Positions 11,520 through 21,931 of a stretch of DNA of 64,000 nt are shown here, one piece after another. Source of the stretch: Desmodesmus armatus (taxonomy: Eukaryota; Chlorophyta; Chlorophyceae; Sphaeropleales; Scenedesmaceae); NCBI GenBank assembly GCA_007449985.2, contig VIIQ02000132.1, positions 124,001-188,000 of the forward strand, in the 5' to 3' direction. A program made the position numbers and the translations under genes. Numbering within the stretch: the first letter of the stretch is position 1; each line of letters begins with the position of its first letter. The notes below the pieces were generated by a model. The model saw only the letters and a list, made by a program, of their open reading frames with translations, had not been told where the DNA came from and searched no databases.

Positions 11520-12208
11520 TTCAACCACCTCCTTTTGACCAGCAGCAGGACAGGAAAGGTACAGCACCCACGAAAGACAGGGCTACGTCCTCCTTTCTGC
11601 AGCTCTTAAAGAAATGTCCTTGCGCGGGGCCTGCATGCGTGGCATTGCATGATGTTCCAAGACAGTGAGAACCCTCCAAAACTCAACCACCACCACCACG
11701 CACCAACCAACAACCCACCAGCTTTAAGCATGCCCCACAGGCGCAACTATACGCAAATTAAGACTGTCCCAGGCGTGAAATTTAATAAAGTTGGCTCCCT
11801 CCCCCAGCATATGACAAACATTCACAGTCAGAAATGCCTGACTCGGCCCTCTGCAAGTACAGTGTGGGACATGCCCAAACCGTGATGAACTACTATCATG
11901 CATATAACCTCTCTCTCTGCAGATCAAACTCTCAGCCAGCACATGATTTGCACCACTTGAACGGGCTGCACTGCAGCATGATGAAGCCCCCCCCCCATAT
12001 AACATAGTATGCCCGGCACTTTCAGGGCCTTTCATCACCACATCACGCTACCCATGTCCCCTGGGGTGCTGATGCATGTTGCATCTGCAGCCTTCCCAAC
12101 GTCACACCTCCAGCTACCACAGCCCCTGTACACATTGAGCCAGACAATGCTGAATCTGAGCTCGCCCCAAAGCATTTTGGTGTCAGCGGCTGACGGGTTA
12201 GGCCTCAT
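11520..12208. other. intergenic, upstream of OPR gene / downstream of aquaporin gene
   Basis: Between two genes transcribed leftward. It should hold the OPR promoter/5' UTR and the aquaporin 3' UTR. No ORF or repeat of note; short C-rich and A-rich runs only. Confidence 0.5.
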
Positions 12209-14506
12209 TTAGCTGGAGCCTCCCCTGGCTGGTGCTGCGCGACCGACTGGAGCCCTGCCATAGAAGAAGATGGCTGCACCAGCTGCGCATGCGCCGCCAA
12301 AGAACTCGGCAAAGATGTAGCAGAAGGAGATGCCCACGTTGCAGGCAAACACCACAGCGGGGCCGATGGTGCGGGCGGGGTTGAGGGAGGCGCCAGTGTA
12401 GGGGCCGCCTGCAGGCACACCAGGATACATGCATGCGTGTCAGATAGACAGTTTGATGCGTCATGCAGTCAGCCAGTATGTGCAAGCAGCCGGCGGGCTG
12501 GGCCTAAACCCTAACCCTTTGTTCATCAACGTGTCACTTGAAACAAGGACATCTTTGACGCTGCTCATCTGGCTCTGGCATGCCCTGTGCTGCGCTGTCC
12601 TGTGCGGGCTCACCAGTGAGGGCTGCAGCATACAGGGACAGACCAATTGCCAGAGGAGCTGTGTTGCCATGGCCTGGCTTGGCCACTGCCGAAGCATACA
12701 CGGTCATCACCAGGAGGAAGGTCATGAACACCTGCAGGCACAGCAATGCTTGCTCAGCTTCCATTTACGGGCACTAACAACTGCAGCTGCAACAGCAACA
12801 GCACAGCCATGCCAGGACATCTGGTCTTGGCCAACAAAATGCAGCAAGCTACTTTTGCTCATCCTCTTTCGTTTGTCTGGCAGGCGGAAATTTGTGCATG
12901 TGTCACCTACAAAGCATGCCACTGTAGGCTGCGTGACGCACCTCCCACCAGAACAGCTCTGCGTTGCCCACACCGTCTGCTGGCCCAAAGCAGCCTGGTG
13001 CTGTCTCGCCACTGAAGTGAGTGGCACCGATGCGCAGGCCGGGAATGAGTCCAGCATAGACCAGTGAGCCAAAAATGGAGCCAAGGATCTGCAGGACAGG
13101 CATGTGACATGTGGTGAGTGCAGAACCAAGAAGAACTGCGTCCACAACCTGCAAATGGGGTGTGCAGTTCCTGGCAAGCCACCTCCTAACCACGCTGCTG
13201 TCCTGCTACGGAGACCAGCGCCTGCAAACTGACTACTTTCCTGCTTCAGGTCACAGCCTGCATTCTAGATACATGCTGGTGCAGGGGTGAGTCACACGGA
13301 TCAACAGCCATGCCGGCCCACCTGCATGACCATGTACAGCAGACCCTTCCACCACTTCATGTGTCCAGTGCACATTAGCGCAAAACTGACAGCAGGGTTG
13401 AGGTGGGCGCCAGAGATGTTGGCAAAGGTGTAAACTGCATGCACAACACAACAGAGCCTGCGTCAGATGCTGTACCAGGCGTGCGTTTCCAAACCAGCGC
13501 TGCCTGCCTTCACATGCGGCCTGCGCTGCCTGCATCCTGCAGGGTGCATGGTGTTTGTGCATGCCATGCACGGGCACTGATAGTGACATGATTCACTGAC
13601 TGCACAGTGCATGGTGCTGCACGTCCTGCAAGTCCTGCAAGTGCTGCAAGCCTTGCATGTCCGTCTTGTGTACTCACTGATGCAGACCAGCGCGAAACCG
13701 TTTGCTGCAGGTGCTGTGGTGTCCTTTGGAGGTGCTGCTCCACCAAAGAGCTGGAACAGCAGCGTGCCCAGGAACTCTGCCAGCAAGCAGCGGGCCAGCT
13801 CGGACTTGATTTGGCCAGTGTTGGTCAGGACACGGTTCACGTGCTCCCTGCAAAGCATAATCCAGCACACAGTAAGTGCAACCACAGCACACATGCGCAA
13901 GCACCGCCTGAGTCTGCTGTGCAGGACCAGCACTGTCTGTAGCCTGTCCTGATTGCTGCTGGGTGCTCAGCACAGCTTGCCAAAGATATGGCATGGCTCA
14001 TACAGCTGCAGGAAGGGCACCTGCGCCCTATTCGCTGCAGTACCATGCAGGGCTGCTACTTCACCAGCCCAGCACAGGTGCCTGTCCTGCAGCTGCATGG
14101 GTCATGCCAAGTTGTGCTAAGCCTTTCAAGACCTAGCATGACCACGTTGTAGAAGAGCAACGTACGTTGTAGAAGAGCAACATACGTTGTAGAAGAGCAA
14201 CGTATGAGCTGCTGCTTGTGCACTGCTGATGGTCTAGTGGGGTGCTGCTGCTGCCAGCACAAGCACTCACAGGACACCAATCTTGTCCAAGCCATTCTCG
14301 ATCATGACGGGCAGCAGGTCGTTGTCATCATAAGACTTGGCATTGTTAGCAGCCACAGCTGTCTCCTCATCATTCTTGACGTTCATGCTGTGCCCTGGGT
14401 CAGGGGCAGTGCCTAGCAGGCCGCGGTCCTCGGATTCATCTGTCACAGCCCAACTGCGCCCATAGCCTCCTGCCTTCAGCTCGATCTTCGAAAGGCCGTC
14501 AGACAT
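12209..14506 (-). CDS. aquaporin / major intrinsic protein (MIP), 6 exons
   Basis: Exons complement: 14271-14506, 13678-13847, 13322-13434, 12942-13088, 12614-12731, 12209-12408; all phases close, giving 327 aa. A hydrophilic N-terminus of ~80 residues is followed by MIP transmembrane segments starting AEFLGTLLFQLFGG. The first pore loop is SGAHLNPAVSF (NPA at 148-150). The second is YTGASLNPARTIGPAVV (NPA at 271-273, with the selectivity-filter Arg at 274). Two intact NPA motifs in a six-helix MIP fit a water or small neutral solute channel. The N-terminal extension is long for the family (most MIPs 230-300 aa) and Asp/Glu/Ser-rich, perhaps regulatory. Subfamily (PIP-like or algal MIP) not assigned. 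Confidence 0.93.
14144..14203 (+). repeat. three tandem 20 bp hairpin units in aquaporin intron 1
   Basis: acgttgtagaagagcaacgt is repeated head to tail three times (starts 14144, 14164, 14184). Each unit has inverted arms ACGTTG/CAACGT around an 8-nt loop; the middle copy has one arm mismatch. It lies inside intron 1 of the aquaporin gene (13848-14270). Confidence 0.9.
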
Positions 14507-15249
14507 GGCTGCTTTGTTGGAGGTGCTGCTCGATCAGCTGCACACATGAGATGCACAACAGCAGCCGCTGCTTCTGTCAGCAGCAACCTTGTGTGCTACT
14601 GCCACGGACTCCGAGCACAACATGCCAGCAGGCTGACTTCAAAGGCATTTTTAGTGTGCTTTGAGTGAAGGTGAGGACGATTGAGGAGCGGAGCTCAGCG
14701 CAATACATGTTGTGGAGGCACGCACCTGCTCTTTGCTCTCTTTCAGCGTCTCCCCCTGTTCTATATTACTTGTGCATGTATGTATCACACTTCAAGGTTG
14801 TACAAGACAGCAGGAATGCATGCCTGTCTGGAACTTGTCGATTGGTCAAACGGGTACTGGCTTTAGCAAACCCGAAGCAGCCAAGCCGTAAAGCAAGAAG
14901 GTATGTTGATGGTCCGGACGATCATTTCTACTGACAATGAGCTTGCATGACCACTTTGGAACTGCAGCTGGAGGTTTTGGGGGACAGACACGGGGCTCCC
15001 GTTCCGTCCGCAGACCCGTCGAAGGAAGGGGGTGAGGCAAGTTCTTTGCCAGTGTTTGCTGCTGTTGTCAAACTGTGTTTATGTCTGCTTATTGCAGTGT
15101 AGATTGTTGCACTGAATATTGTAAGCCAGGGGGGCTTGCCGCCCCCCTTGCCCCCCGCTGTCTTTTCCAGTGCTGCTGCACTGCAATGAATGCAGCCATT
15201 TGCTTTGTATGAGGCAAGAGATACCGATGGCAGCAGCAGCACACGCAGT
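14507..15249. other. aquaporin upstream region, no gene seen
   Basis: Expected promoter and 5' UTR of the leftward aquaporin gene. No ORF with support. A run of C (about 15142-15156) precedes the minisatellite. Confidence 0.4.
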
Positions 15250-15795
15250 ACTGGTGGCGGGGGTCCAGGGGGGCAATCAGCCCCCCTGCCTTGCATGTTC
15301 AGGTGTTGGTGCAACCAGGGATTTTACTTGTGTCCAGGGCGGGGGTCCAGGGGGGCAGTCAGCCCCCCTGCCTTGTATGCAACAGGTACAGCAGCAGCAG
15401 CACAGTAGCAGTATTGGTGGCGGGGGTCCAGGGGGGCAGTTAGCCCCCCTGCCTGCATGTTCAGGTGTTGGTGCAACCAGGGCTTTTAATGGTGTCCAGG
15501 GCGGGGGTCCAGGGGGGCAGTCAGCCCCCCTGCCTTGTATGCAACAGGTACAGCAGCAGCAGCAGCACAGTAGCAGTATTGGTGGCGGGGGTCCAGGGGG
15601 GCAGTCAGCCCCCCTGCCTTGCATGTTCAGGTGTTGGTGCAACCAGGAATTTTACTTGTGTCCAGGGCGGGGGTCCAGGGGGGCAGTCAGCCCCCCTGCC
15701 TTGTATGCAACAGGTACAGCAGCAGCAGCAGCACAGTAGCAGTGTTGGTGGCGGGGGTCCAGGGGGGCAGTCAGCCCCCCTGCCTTGCAGGTTCA
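15250..15795 (+). repeat. ~165 bp higher-order minisatellite with hairpin core
   Basis: The core (t/g)gcgggggtccaggggggca is found seven times. Two half-units alternate: one continues ttgcatgttcaggtgttgg, the other ttgtatgcaacaggtacagc followed by a CAG run. The tggcgg-type starts lie at 15255, 15418, 15583 and 15749, so the dimer period is about 165 bp. Each core contains AGGGGGGC-loop-GCCCCCCT, an 8 bp inverted repeat with a 5-nt loop. It reads open in several frames (Gly/Pro/Gln-rich) but has no start or gene context. Confidence 0.92.
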
Positions 15796-16616
15796 CGTTC
15801 TACAGCAACCAAGGGCTGTAATTGCGTTGGTTGTTGGCAATAGCGCTCAAAGCTGTCATCTTTACGTCGCACTTAGACATCCACGAGGTCACGGCCATTG
15901 CAAACTACCGGCCTGCCCGTACTGCTGCTCGCAAATGCTTCCTACCTTGGCATACAATCACTGTATGGACGCATCGTATCAAGCGACTGGCCCAAACACA
16001 AAGGCTGTCGGTCACACCATTTCGAACGCGATTTCGAACTCGAAACTCGCAACGGAATTACACAAAAAGTCACTCCTGGTTTCTCATTCTTTTGCCGAGC
16101 CACAGGCTATCCGAAGGATTCTCCTTCTCCGAGGAAACCTCAAAGTGACAAGTGGCACTACCTGTCTGCTGGCTTCTCACCACTGATGCCTCTTCCATCC
16201 TGTTGGGCAAAAGTGCCCAATACGGCACAATTACTAACTTCATGGCATACTCAGGCATGCAGCGGATATGAGGCATCCACATTGTGACTGAGAGCAGCAG
16301 CCAACATACATTGACGGTCCTTTGAACGTGTAGGACCCCAAGAGTTTGTCGACCAGGCGTGGGCTCCAGTGCACGACGTTGACCAACTTGAGACACACGT
16401 GTCTACCTGTTGATCACACCCAGCATTACAACCATGATGCGACACTGTGTGTGAATGGACCATTGCATGACAACACACAACAAACAATCAACAAGCACAC
16501 ACCTTGACCTGGCTGACACTCACAAGTAGGGATGGCTGACGAACGCAACCACATCAACCTGCTCAACAATATAACAACTGTACAACATGAACGAGACACA
16601 ACACGCTCTTCCCCTC
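15796..16616. other. intergenic, no supported gene
   Basis: Lower GC and less CAG-rich than its surroundings. Short open frames around 15990-16290 (+) resemble coding text but have no recognisable domain or paired splice sites. Confidence 0.4.
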
Positions 16617-19369
16617 TCACAAGCCTGAGCGCAGCAAGTACAGAAGTGGCCCAAGGCGCGCAACACGCAGCAATGGGGCATTACCACCAGATAAGCATGC
16701 CACCGACAACGTCGCAGCTGCCGCAACCCTTGCCACCCTGCCCACCAGCACCTCCATGCCCTTCCCACCCCTCCACCGATGTCCCCTCACACGCTTGCTG
16801 TGCACCCTCGCAATCCCTGCTGCTCCCGCATTGTCTCCCGCAGCGCGCTGTCCGGCCTCCACCCCTGCCTCCCTTCCCTGGCTCGCATCAGCTGCACCAG
16901 CCACAGCTGTAGGCGCCGCGCCCTCCTGCTGCGCATTCAGAGCCTGCAGCTGCTGCACCTGCTGGGTCAGCTGCTCAACCTGCTCCAGAAGCTGCCCATG
17001 CCCCAAATCCACCAGCTCCAACAGCACCTCCAGCACACCACCCAGCCCCCCAGGCAACCCCAACGCAGCCTCCGCATTGCCTGCAGGACCCGCTGTCGCC
17101 GCCGACCCAGCCGCCCTAGACAGCAGCACCTGACACAGCTGCATCGCCATGGCGGAGCCGTGGTGCGTGCTTTCCAGCATCTGCACAATGGCGCGCGGGC
17201 TGAGGCAGCGTTGCCGTTGGACGAAGTCCGCCAGCTTACTGATGATGACTGCACTGGCCGGGTGGGCTGCTGCTGGGGCGCGGACACCCTTCCCGCTCTG
17301 CTGCTGGCTGCCTGCCGCCTCTGCCATGCTGTCTGCACCCCCGCTGCTGGTGCCATCACTGCTGCAGGTCCAACAGTCAAGACATAGCTGCAGGTACTCT
17401 GCCTGCTGGACTTTGTCCTCGGCCTCCAGTAACAGCCTATAAAAGACATTGCTGGCGGCATCAGGGCACCCAGCACGCAGCAGTTCGTTCCCAAAGTACT
17501 TCAGCACCAGGGCATCATACTGACTGCCCCGGTGCGCTGCAAGGTACTGCACAAACTCAACAGTGAGGCCAGGCACGCCTGTGCTGGTGACACCTGCGGA
17601 GCCGTCTGCAGGTCCGGAGGGTGGCGCTGCAGGGCTGACTGCTGCTACCTTTGCTGCTGCTGTGGCTGGAGTGCCGTCGGCTGCAGCAGGAGACTCGCCT
17701 GCTGGTCCCGGCGTGCTGCTGACTGAGGCGGTGCGCGCGCCTGCGGGGCTGCTGGACAGCGCTGCTGCTGCTGCTGTGGGGGTAAGGCTGCCGCTGCTGG
17801 AGCTGCTGAGCCTGCTGGTCCCTGCAGAGTCTGTGCTGAGCACCAACTCTGCTGCCCTGCACATGCACAAGATACAATCATGCACAGCATGCCAGAAAGA
17901 GTGAGACAGAGTGATGTACAGCATTCCAGGTGTACATACTGGTGCATTGGTGCTGATTGATTTCTTGTGCAAGGTGCAGCTGCCAGCGGGTCTCAGTGGA
18001 CCAACAAAACCGCATGCATGGGCTACCACCATGCTGAAGCCCCCTGTACCAGCCAGTGAACACTCACCTCCTAAGGTATCTGACCCAGGTCACTGCAGTC
18101 CGATGCCACTGCTGCCCGTCAACTGATGGATCCGCGGGGTGGCATACACTGCCTTGGCAGGGTGCATGGTGCAACATTGGACTCAGACAATATCACAGTG
18201 CATTGCTGAATGCCGAGGCCTTCCTGCACCAGCTGATGATTACTCACCTCCTAAGGTATCTGACCGGGTCACTGCAGTCCGGTGCCACTGCTGCCTGCAC
18301 GCATGCGCGTATCGTGCTGTCCCGGTACTCTGCTGCTCTGCTGCGCATGGGCCACACAGGCACCAGGTCAAGGGAGGGCAGCACCGCATTACTCACAGGG
18401 TCTGTTGGCTGCTGCCCACTCACCGCCGCCTGCACGACACATGTGGCGTAACAACGCGCATGACGGGGGCGGGTCAAATCATGTTGCGGACAAGACGTGG
18501 CTGTGAGCACTGCCCAGCCAGACACATGACTGCGCAACTGCCCCTTGGCACAAGTTGGACAAATGTCATGGCATACCAATATGCTTCCACTTGGCCAGAA
18601 CAGGCCACAACTTGTCCAATGTGAGAGCACGGTGCGAATGATACAGCCAATTATGTGTGGTGCCTGTGTGCATCTTTGATACCCACTGCTCTTGTGCGTT
18701 CAGGGTCTGTTGGCCAACAGCTTTCCTCTATTAGTATGTGTGGTTGCCTGTCCTGGTGCAATGGTGCAATTGCTCTTTGGGTTGGCAAGCATGCCTACCT
18801 GCAGCAAGTGGCGTTGCAGTGCTGCCCGCTCATACACCTGACCCAAAGCATTGCAAACGGGGTCTTGAAACAGGGTGAGTGTGATGGGACACACCTGCGC
18901 CAGGCGACACACAGAGCAAAACAGCACAGCTGGTGTCAACAGTCCAGCAGGTAGGCACTGCAGAAGGTGAAGCATGGCACCCTGCTGTGCCTCTGTCGCA
19001 TGCACAACTACGGTGTGCACAAACCGCAAGAGCAGCTGGAGTGCCAGAAAGTGAAGAAGAATTAACCATGCCCGGACAACATACCAATCTGAACTGGGTG
19101 GTGCCACAAACGTGCGCAGTCTGCGTGATGAGACGTCTACTCACCAAATCCGAAGGTGTTGCAAAGAGGTGCTCATCAGCAGGGCTGGGAGGAGCAGCTG
19201 ATGCAGCAGTGCTGCTGTGGCTGTGGCGGAGAGCCTGCTGCTGTTGCCCCTGCTGAAATGAGAAGCTTCCTGCTGTCTCTGTCTGCTGCTGCATGTCTGA
19301 GGATGCTGCAGGGGACAGTGCATGTCCCCCAAACTTGCCGCTACTACTGCTGCTGAACTGCATGGCCAA
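16617..19369 (-). CDS. U-box domain protein (putative E3 ubiquitin ligase), 4 exons
   Basis: Exons complement: 19145-19369, 18799-18894, 18248-18408, 16617-17856; phases close exactly for 573 aa. A Ser/Gln-rich N-terminus (1-73) leads into a U-box: DLVCPITLTLFQDPV then G-QVYERAALQRHLL (about 74-107), PTDPVSN-LPS-DLVPVWPMRSRAAEYR (108-140). The remainder has an Ala/Ser-rich linker, two predicted-helical regions (around FVQYLAAHRGSQYDALVLKY and SKLADFVQRQRCLSP) and a short coiled coil LLEQVEQLTQQVQQLQALN at about 450-468. U-boxes bind E2 enzymes through a RING-like fold without zinc; substrate unknown. The Arg-rich, hydrophobic last ~60 residues look unlike the rest, so a missed last intron is possible. 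Start chosen at the first ATG that opens exon 1. Confidence 0.82.
18060..18302 (-). repeat. duplicated 5' splice-site segment of U-box exon 3 (two ~62 bp copies)
   Basis: The true exon 3 end and its donor (about 18240-18302) recur at about 18060-18122, inside the following intron. The shared text is actcacctcctaaggtatctgacc, then gtcactgcagtcc and tgccactgctgcc. The second copy keeps AGGAG|GTGAGTG but an indel makes the reading frame stop within a few codons. Confidence 0.85.
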
Positions 19370-19449
19370 CTATTTGGCGAGAGTAGTAGAACTGGCCACT
19401 GCTACTACGATTGCCTATTCGATACGTCAATTACGCGTCCTGACTTCAG
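19370..19449. promoter_or_regulatory. start of divergent interval between U-box gene and + strand genes
   Basis: The leftward U-box gene starts at 19369 and the rightward DUF3253 gene at 19782, so 19370-19781 should hold both promoters. No TATA box or known motif stands out. The only structure is the small secreted ORF listed next. Confidence 0.3.
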
Positions 19450-19650
19450 ATGGCTCGATGGTATTATTTCCTGCTTTGTGCAGTTGTGCTGCTAACTGCC
19501 TTCCTTACAACTGCCACCCAAGCATTGTCCCATAGCTCGCAATGGCTGTGTGATTTGCAAGTTCCACTCTGCAAGGTATATCTAACAACGCAGTGGGTGT
19601 TCCTAGTCACTTTGCTGCACACTGGTCCATCCAGCCTGGCAAGTGCGTGA
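19450..19650 (+). CDS. small hydrophobic ORF with signal-peptide-like N-terminus
   Basis: 66 codons, ATG to TGA. The first ~26 residues (MARWYYFLLCAVVLLTAFLT, then TATQA) have the charge, hydrophobic core and small-residue end of a secretory signal. CDLQVPLCK follows. AAG|GTATAT after CDLQVPLCK could instead be a donor, making this the first exon of a longer gene. A second hydrophobic stretch (WVFLVTLL) lies near the end. No family recognised; it may be a chance ORF in a divergent promoter. Confidence 0.35.
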   Translation: MARWYYFLLCAVVLLTAFLTTATQALSHSSQWLCDLQVPLCKVYLTTQWVFLVTLLHTGPSSLASA

Positions 19651-19781
19651 GCAGGGGCCTGAGGTCTAAGAATCCGATAGCTGTGAGACTGGTGTGGCAC
19701 CAACAGCCCTCTTTTCAAAGTAATTGTACACAGTAGCAGCACTAGTGGCCAACAGACAGCACTGCTGAGCAGCAGCCCGTC

Positions 19782-20894
19782 ATGTCTGCCAAGCGAGCTA
19801 TACAGCAGAGTGAGGGGCAGGCCTCCAAACGACAGAAAAACGACGTAAGCTTGTTGTTGGATGAGGCAACCTGTATGTTTGGCAGTCATAGGCATAAGCT
19901 GAACCCTCCTGCGATTTTTCACAGGGGCCATCACAGCAGCAGCTGCAGGACAGTATACTTGCACTGTTGCGCAAGCGGAAGCCTGGAGCCACTTGCTGAC
20001 CAAGTGAAGTGCCGCGTCAGGTGGGCAGGCTTCATGATGCGGTTGTGCAGTCTTTGCAGATGCCAGCAAGCGATCAAGCAGTACAGGCACTGCAGGCACG
20101 GCCCCTGGCTCTCCAGAGTATCAACTGGACTGCACCACCTCACCATAAAGTGGTGGGGCAGCCCGGCAGCTGAATGCAGTGTGCATCCAGCTGACATGCA
20201 AAACCATCGCAATGTCTGTTGTTGTGCTGGGTGCAGCTCCTGCCAAAGGGTGACTGGAGGTCCCTGATGGAGCCGACGCGGCAGGCAGCCAGGCATCTGG
20301 CTCAGCAAGGACTGATTGAAATCACACAGAAGGGCCAGGTGCGACCATGTTGCAGCATCACATGCTGCCCCTTTGAAGAGCCCTGACACTGGTGATTGAG
20401 GTTGGCATTCCTTGGACGGAGCTTCACTTCAGTTCCTGTCGGTGGTGGTGTGACTGATGCAGATAATGCAGGAGCGGCTGTTAGCCCATGCTGTGCCGTG
20501 CATTATGTGCAAAGCACTAGCGCGAGTGTCTTCTAAGCTCAGGGCTGTGTGTCTGCCATGATGCTAGGTCGTGGACCCCAACAGTTTCAAGGGCCCCATC
20601 CGCTTGAGGCTGGCTAGCGCAGCGGGGTCTGCAGTGGCAGCAGGCAGCCCGTCTCGTCAGCACACGACAACAGCAGGAGCGGCCCAGAAGCTGTTTGGCG
20701 GACGAGGCCAGGCGGCAGATCAGACTCCTCAGCAGCCAGCCACAGCTGCAGCAACAGCTACTCAGCAAGTGGACAGGCACCAGCAAGAGGCACTTGTGCC
20801 GAATGTGTGTGATGCAGTAGATGCGGCTGCTGGCAGTGTGAGATCAATTAGAGGAGCTGCCAAGCCGGCCGCAAGCCGGGGTGCTGATGATTAA
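19782..20894 (+). CDS. DUF3253-like small protein, internal exon unresolved
   Basis: Exon 1 is 19782-19844 (MSAKRAIQQSEGQASKRQKN, a basic NLS-like start). Exon 2 begins at 19925 and includes ILALLRKRKPGATC. Exon 20237-20338 reads DWRSLMEPTRQAARHLAQQG, then LIEITQKGQ. The last exon, 20568-20894, starts VVDPNSFKGPIRLRL. The order L-RxRxPGxT / WRxLMEPxRxAA / IxITQKG-VVDP-FKGPIRL is the DUF3253 signature, known to me mainly from bacteria. A low-complexity Ala/Gln tail ends ADD. Problem: exon 2 meets an in-frame TGA at 19997 before any good donor, and the piece expected next (PSDVAR-like) may be the VHPADMQ stretch after an acceptor near 20179. Either an unusual splice, a sequence error or a damaged gene. 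Function unknown. Confidence 0.6.
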
Positions 20895-21931
20895 CCCCAG
20901 CCTGGCTGGGATTTAGGCAAGCAGTAGTGGTGGCTGGAGTCTGCCACACTGGTAGCTTGGCATTGTGCCTGAAAGCTGGCAGGCTCTCGAGCAAGGCGCC
21001 AGGCCGGTTCTGCTGGCTTTTTGGTTGACCCTGATTGCATGGTTTGCATATCGCCTCCAGCCAGTGCCACATGCGGGCTGCATGACGTGCTGGCTGCTCC
21101 CCAAGTGATGGCAGGAAGCATGTTTGGTGCCAACATATGACGCTGGTAGCTGAAACTGTGTGTGAAGAGGCTCCAGCTGATCCAGTTTGTCGCCCATGCA
21201 TGAGCTGCACATCATATGTTTTAGGTGTGGGAGGTAGCTGACTGCTAGGAGATTGCTGGATGTATGTAACAAGCCTCATTGGCATGTGTCAGTGGAAAAG
21301 TCTGCAGCTGCCCCTCAGTCTCTTCAATTGGGGGGCACCCACAGTGCCAGCTCCAGATCTTCCAAATTGCGCTTTACCAGCCGACCGCAGTCCTTGACCG
21401 ACAAGCCATCACTACCTTTGACAGGTTCACCGATTATTGAGCCGTATATGTTTGGAACGCGTCATGTGGCAATGATGTTAGCGGGTTGTCACTAGTGCCA
21501 TGACGTAGGCCCTAGACAGCGTGTCCGCATGCCATGACAAACGTCTTTTGACACCGGACAGCGTTCTGCAGTTCCTGACATACACCTCGTTCTCAGTGTC
21601 TCGGTCACGGAACAAGTTGTGCAGGTCCCTCTGTGTGCCTCTGAGCATCTACCCTCCCATCAACAGCTACCACGTGCAGATGTGAACAATCACAACGCAG
21701 TGAGCTGCACTAGCAGGCTTGCCAATAGGTAGTGGGCTTCCAGGTGGACCCCAGTTTGGTCCGCTGATGACCATACTCTACAGTCCTGTGCGGCTGGTCT
21801 AAAGCCTGGAGCCAGCGTCCTGCAGCTGTCCAACATAGAAGTATAGCAGGCAAGCAATAACCAGCAGCAGCAGGCAGGACGGACCCTCCTGTGTGCTTCC
21901 ATCAGTGCATGGTCAGTGTGTCCGGCTCCCC
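20895..21931. other. intergenic between DUF3253 gene and kinase gene
   Basis: 3' UTR of the former and upstream region of the latter. No ORF with support and no repeats noted. Confidence 0.4.

Noticed and set aside
12504..12520. Telomere-type motif taaaccctaaccc
   Set aside because: Only about two units, inside an aquaporin intron; too short for an interstitial telomere and possibly just a telo-box by chance.
15277..15642. Gly/Pro-rich 'collagen-like' open frames on both strands
   Set aside because: They follow exactly the 165 bp minisatellite and exist in several frames at once, so the DNA repeat explains them.
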